Program-made: the position numbers and the translations under genes | Part shown: positions 63,395-64,000 of the stretch, one piece after another | Position numbering within the stretch: the stretch's first letter is position 1 | How the letters are laid out: every line of letters starts with the position of its first letter | Assembly: GCF_040222955.1 (NCBI RefSeq) | Contig: NZ_JAVKCA010000013.1 | Location: 128,499 to 192,498, forward strand | Reading direction: 5' to 3' | DNA length: 64,000 nucleotides | DNA from: Marinoscillum sp040222955 | GTDB taxonomy: Bacteria; Bacteroidota; Bacteroidia; Cytophagales; Cyclobacteriaceae | Notes under the pieces: generated by a model | The model's input: only the letters and a program-made list of their open reading frames with translations | Database searches by the model: none | Told to the model about the DNA's origin: nothing

Positions 63395-64000
63395 ATGCTG
63401 AACCATAGGGCCATGAAATGGAAACGCTGGATGCAGGCGTCGCTGAGGGTGATCATGGTGCTGTGTATGATCCTGGGTGCTCGGCTGTTGTCTGCCCAAA
63501 CCTACCCCGTCCAGGTCACCACCACGCTGATACCGCCGTATAGTCCCGTGTTGTCGTACTACACCGCCGCAGATGCCAACAACCTGCAGGTGATCATCCA
63601 CGTGATGGAGCTCGACCGCCGTGACCTGCGAGCCAAACTGCGCGTGACCATAGAAGGTGCCGGCGTACGACTCTACACCAGCCCCGCCTATGTGCCCCCG
63701 GCCCTCGTGCTGCAGGGAGGCGTGCCCGAGATGCTCTCAGGCTTTGACATCAGAGGCTACCTCAACCCCAACAACCTCATTTTTGAAGGCATCACCCGCG
63801 CAGAGTTCATCAAAAGCGGCAAGCTGCCCGAAGGCTTCTATACCTTCACCATCGAAGTGCTGGAGTACAACCGCAGCGTGCGCATCTCCAACCAGTCCCG
63901 GGCCAATGCCTGGGTAGTACTCAATGACCCACCCCTGATCAACTTTCCCTTCAGTGGAGACAAGCTGCGCACCACCGATCCCCAAAACATCAGCTTCTCA
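63395..64000 (+). CDS. secreted protein, N-terminal part only (continues beyond window)
   Basis: The frame is open from the ATG at 63395 to the window end, 202 codons with no stop. There is a signal peptide (RVIMVLCMILGARLLSAQ). The mature part (NNLQVIIHVMELDRRDLRAK, IRGYLNPNNLIFEG, FYTFTIEVLEYNR) resembles the N-terminal beta domain of very large Cytophagales secreted proteins (TANFOR type), but this is a weak recognition. It starts 6 bp after the barrel gene, so it is in the same operon. Full length and sorting signal lie outside the window. Confidence 0.75.
   Translation, partial: MLNHRAMKWKRWMQASLRVIMVLCMILGARLLSAQTYPVQVTTTLIPPYSPVLSYYTAADANNLQVIIHVMELDRRDLRAKLRVTIEGAGVRLYTSPAYVPPALVLQGGVPEMLSGFDIRGYLNPNNLIFEGITRAEFIKSGKLPEGFYTFTIEVLEYNRSVRISNQSRANAWVVLNDPPLINFPFSGDKLRTTDPQNISFS

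Overview
The window reads as a chromosome segment of a gliding-type Bacteroidota (most likely Cytophagales). The host half carries type IX secretion (T9SS) sorting domains of both classes, SprB-type repeats and a PorP/SprF protein. Host starts lack Shine-Dalgarno (SD) sequences, as expected for the phylum. Species cannot be fixed from the sequence alone.

Positions 1 to about 32.4 kb are most of a Mu-like transposable prophage; its left end lies outside the window. From the right: a divergent immunity switch at 30.57-30.65 kb (LexA/CI-type repressor rightward, small early regulator leftward, 18-bp palindromic operator between two facing promoters). Next comes a leftward early operon (30.6-18.0 kb) with a DDE transposase (MuA role), a MuB-like ATPase, Gam, a GemA-like protein, an HD phosphohydrolase, a P-loop ATPase, a cytosine methyltransferase and many small unknown genes, closed by a rho-independent terminator at 17.94 kb. 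A rightward packaging/head block (11.74-17.62 kb) holds the small and large terminase subunits, a DUF1320 protein, a portal fused to a MuF domain, a gpG-like protein and a tail-completion candidate. Diverging from it, a leftward block (11.60 kb to the window edge) holds the protease/scaffold, major capsid protein, lysis cassette, tail tube candidate, tail chaperone with a likely -1 frameshift, tape measure, a large tail protein, an Ig-like tail protein and a beta-helix tail fibre. No tail sheath gene is seen, so a non-contractile tail is likely. A secreted protein is translationally coupled to the repressor and is a good lysogenic-conversion candidate.

Positions 32.4-64 kb are host. They include a BspA/Kelch/cadherin-like T9SS cargo protein (32.8-36.1 kb), a convergent lipoprotein (36.2-38.0 kb), and a run of co-directional genes from 38.5 kb to beyond the window end. 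Most of these overlap by 4-50 bp: a 1539-aa secreted protein, an Fn3-like protein, a 3037-aa SprB-repeat adhesin (type A sorting domain), a 1636-aa FG-GAP protein with five near-identical 82-residue repeats (type B sorting domain), a PorP/SprF-OmpA fusion, an outer-membrane barrel, and a truncated secreted protein. It looks like one surface apparatus: exported adhesins plus the outer-membrane partner for their display. A 194-bp sequence occurs twice, upstream of the 32.8-kb adhesin and just upstream of this gene run, and may be a shared leader.

The strongest leads for new biology are the duplicated leader with its small ORF, the surface operon with uncharacterised paralogous domains, heavy SD use by the prophage early operon in an SD-poor host, the tail-chaperone frameshift, and the repressor-coupled secreted protein. 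No tRNA, rRNA or CRISPR array was recognised.
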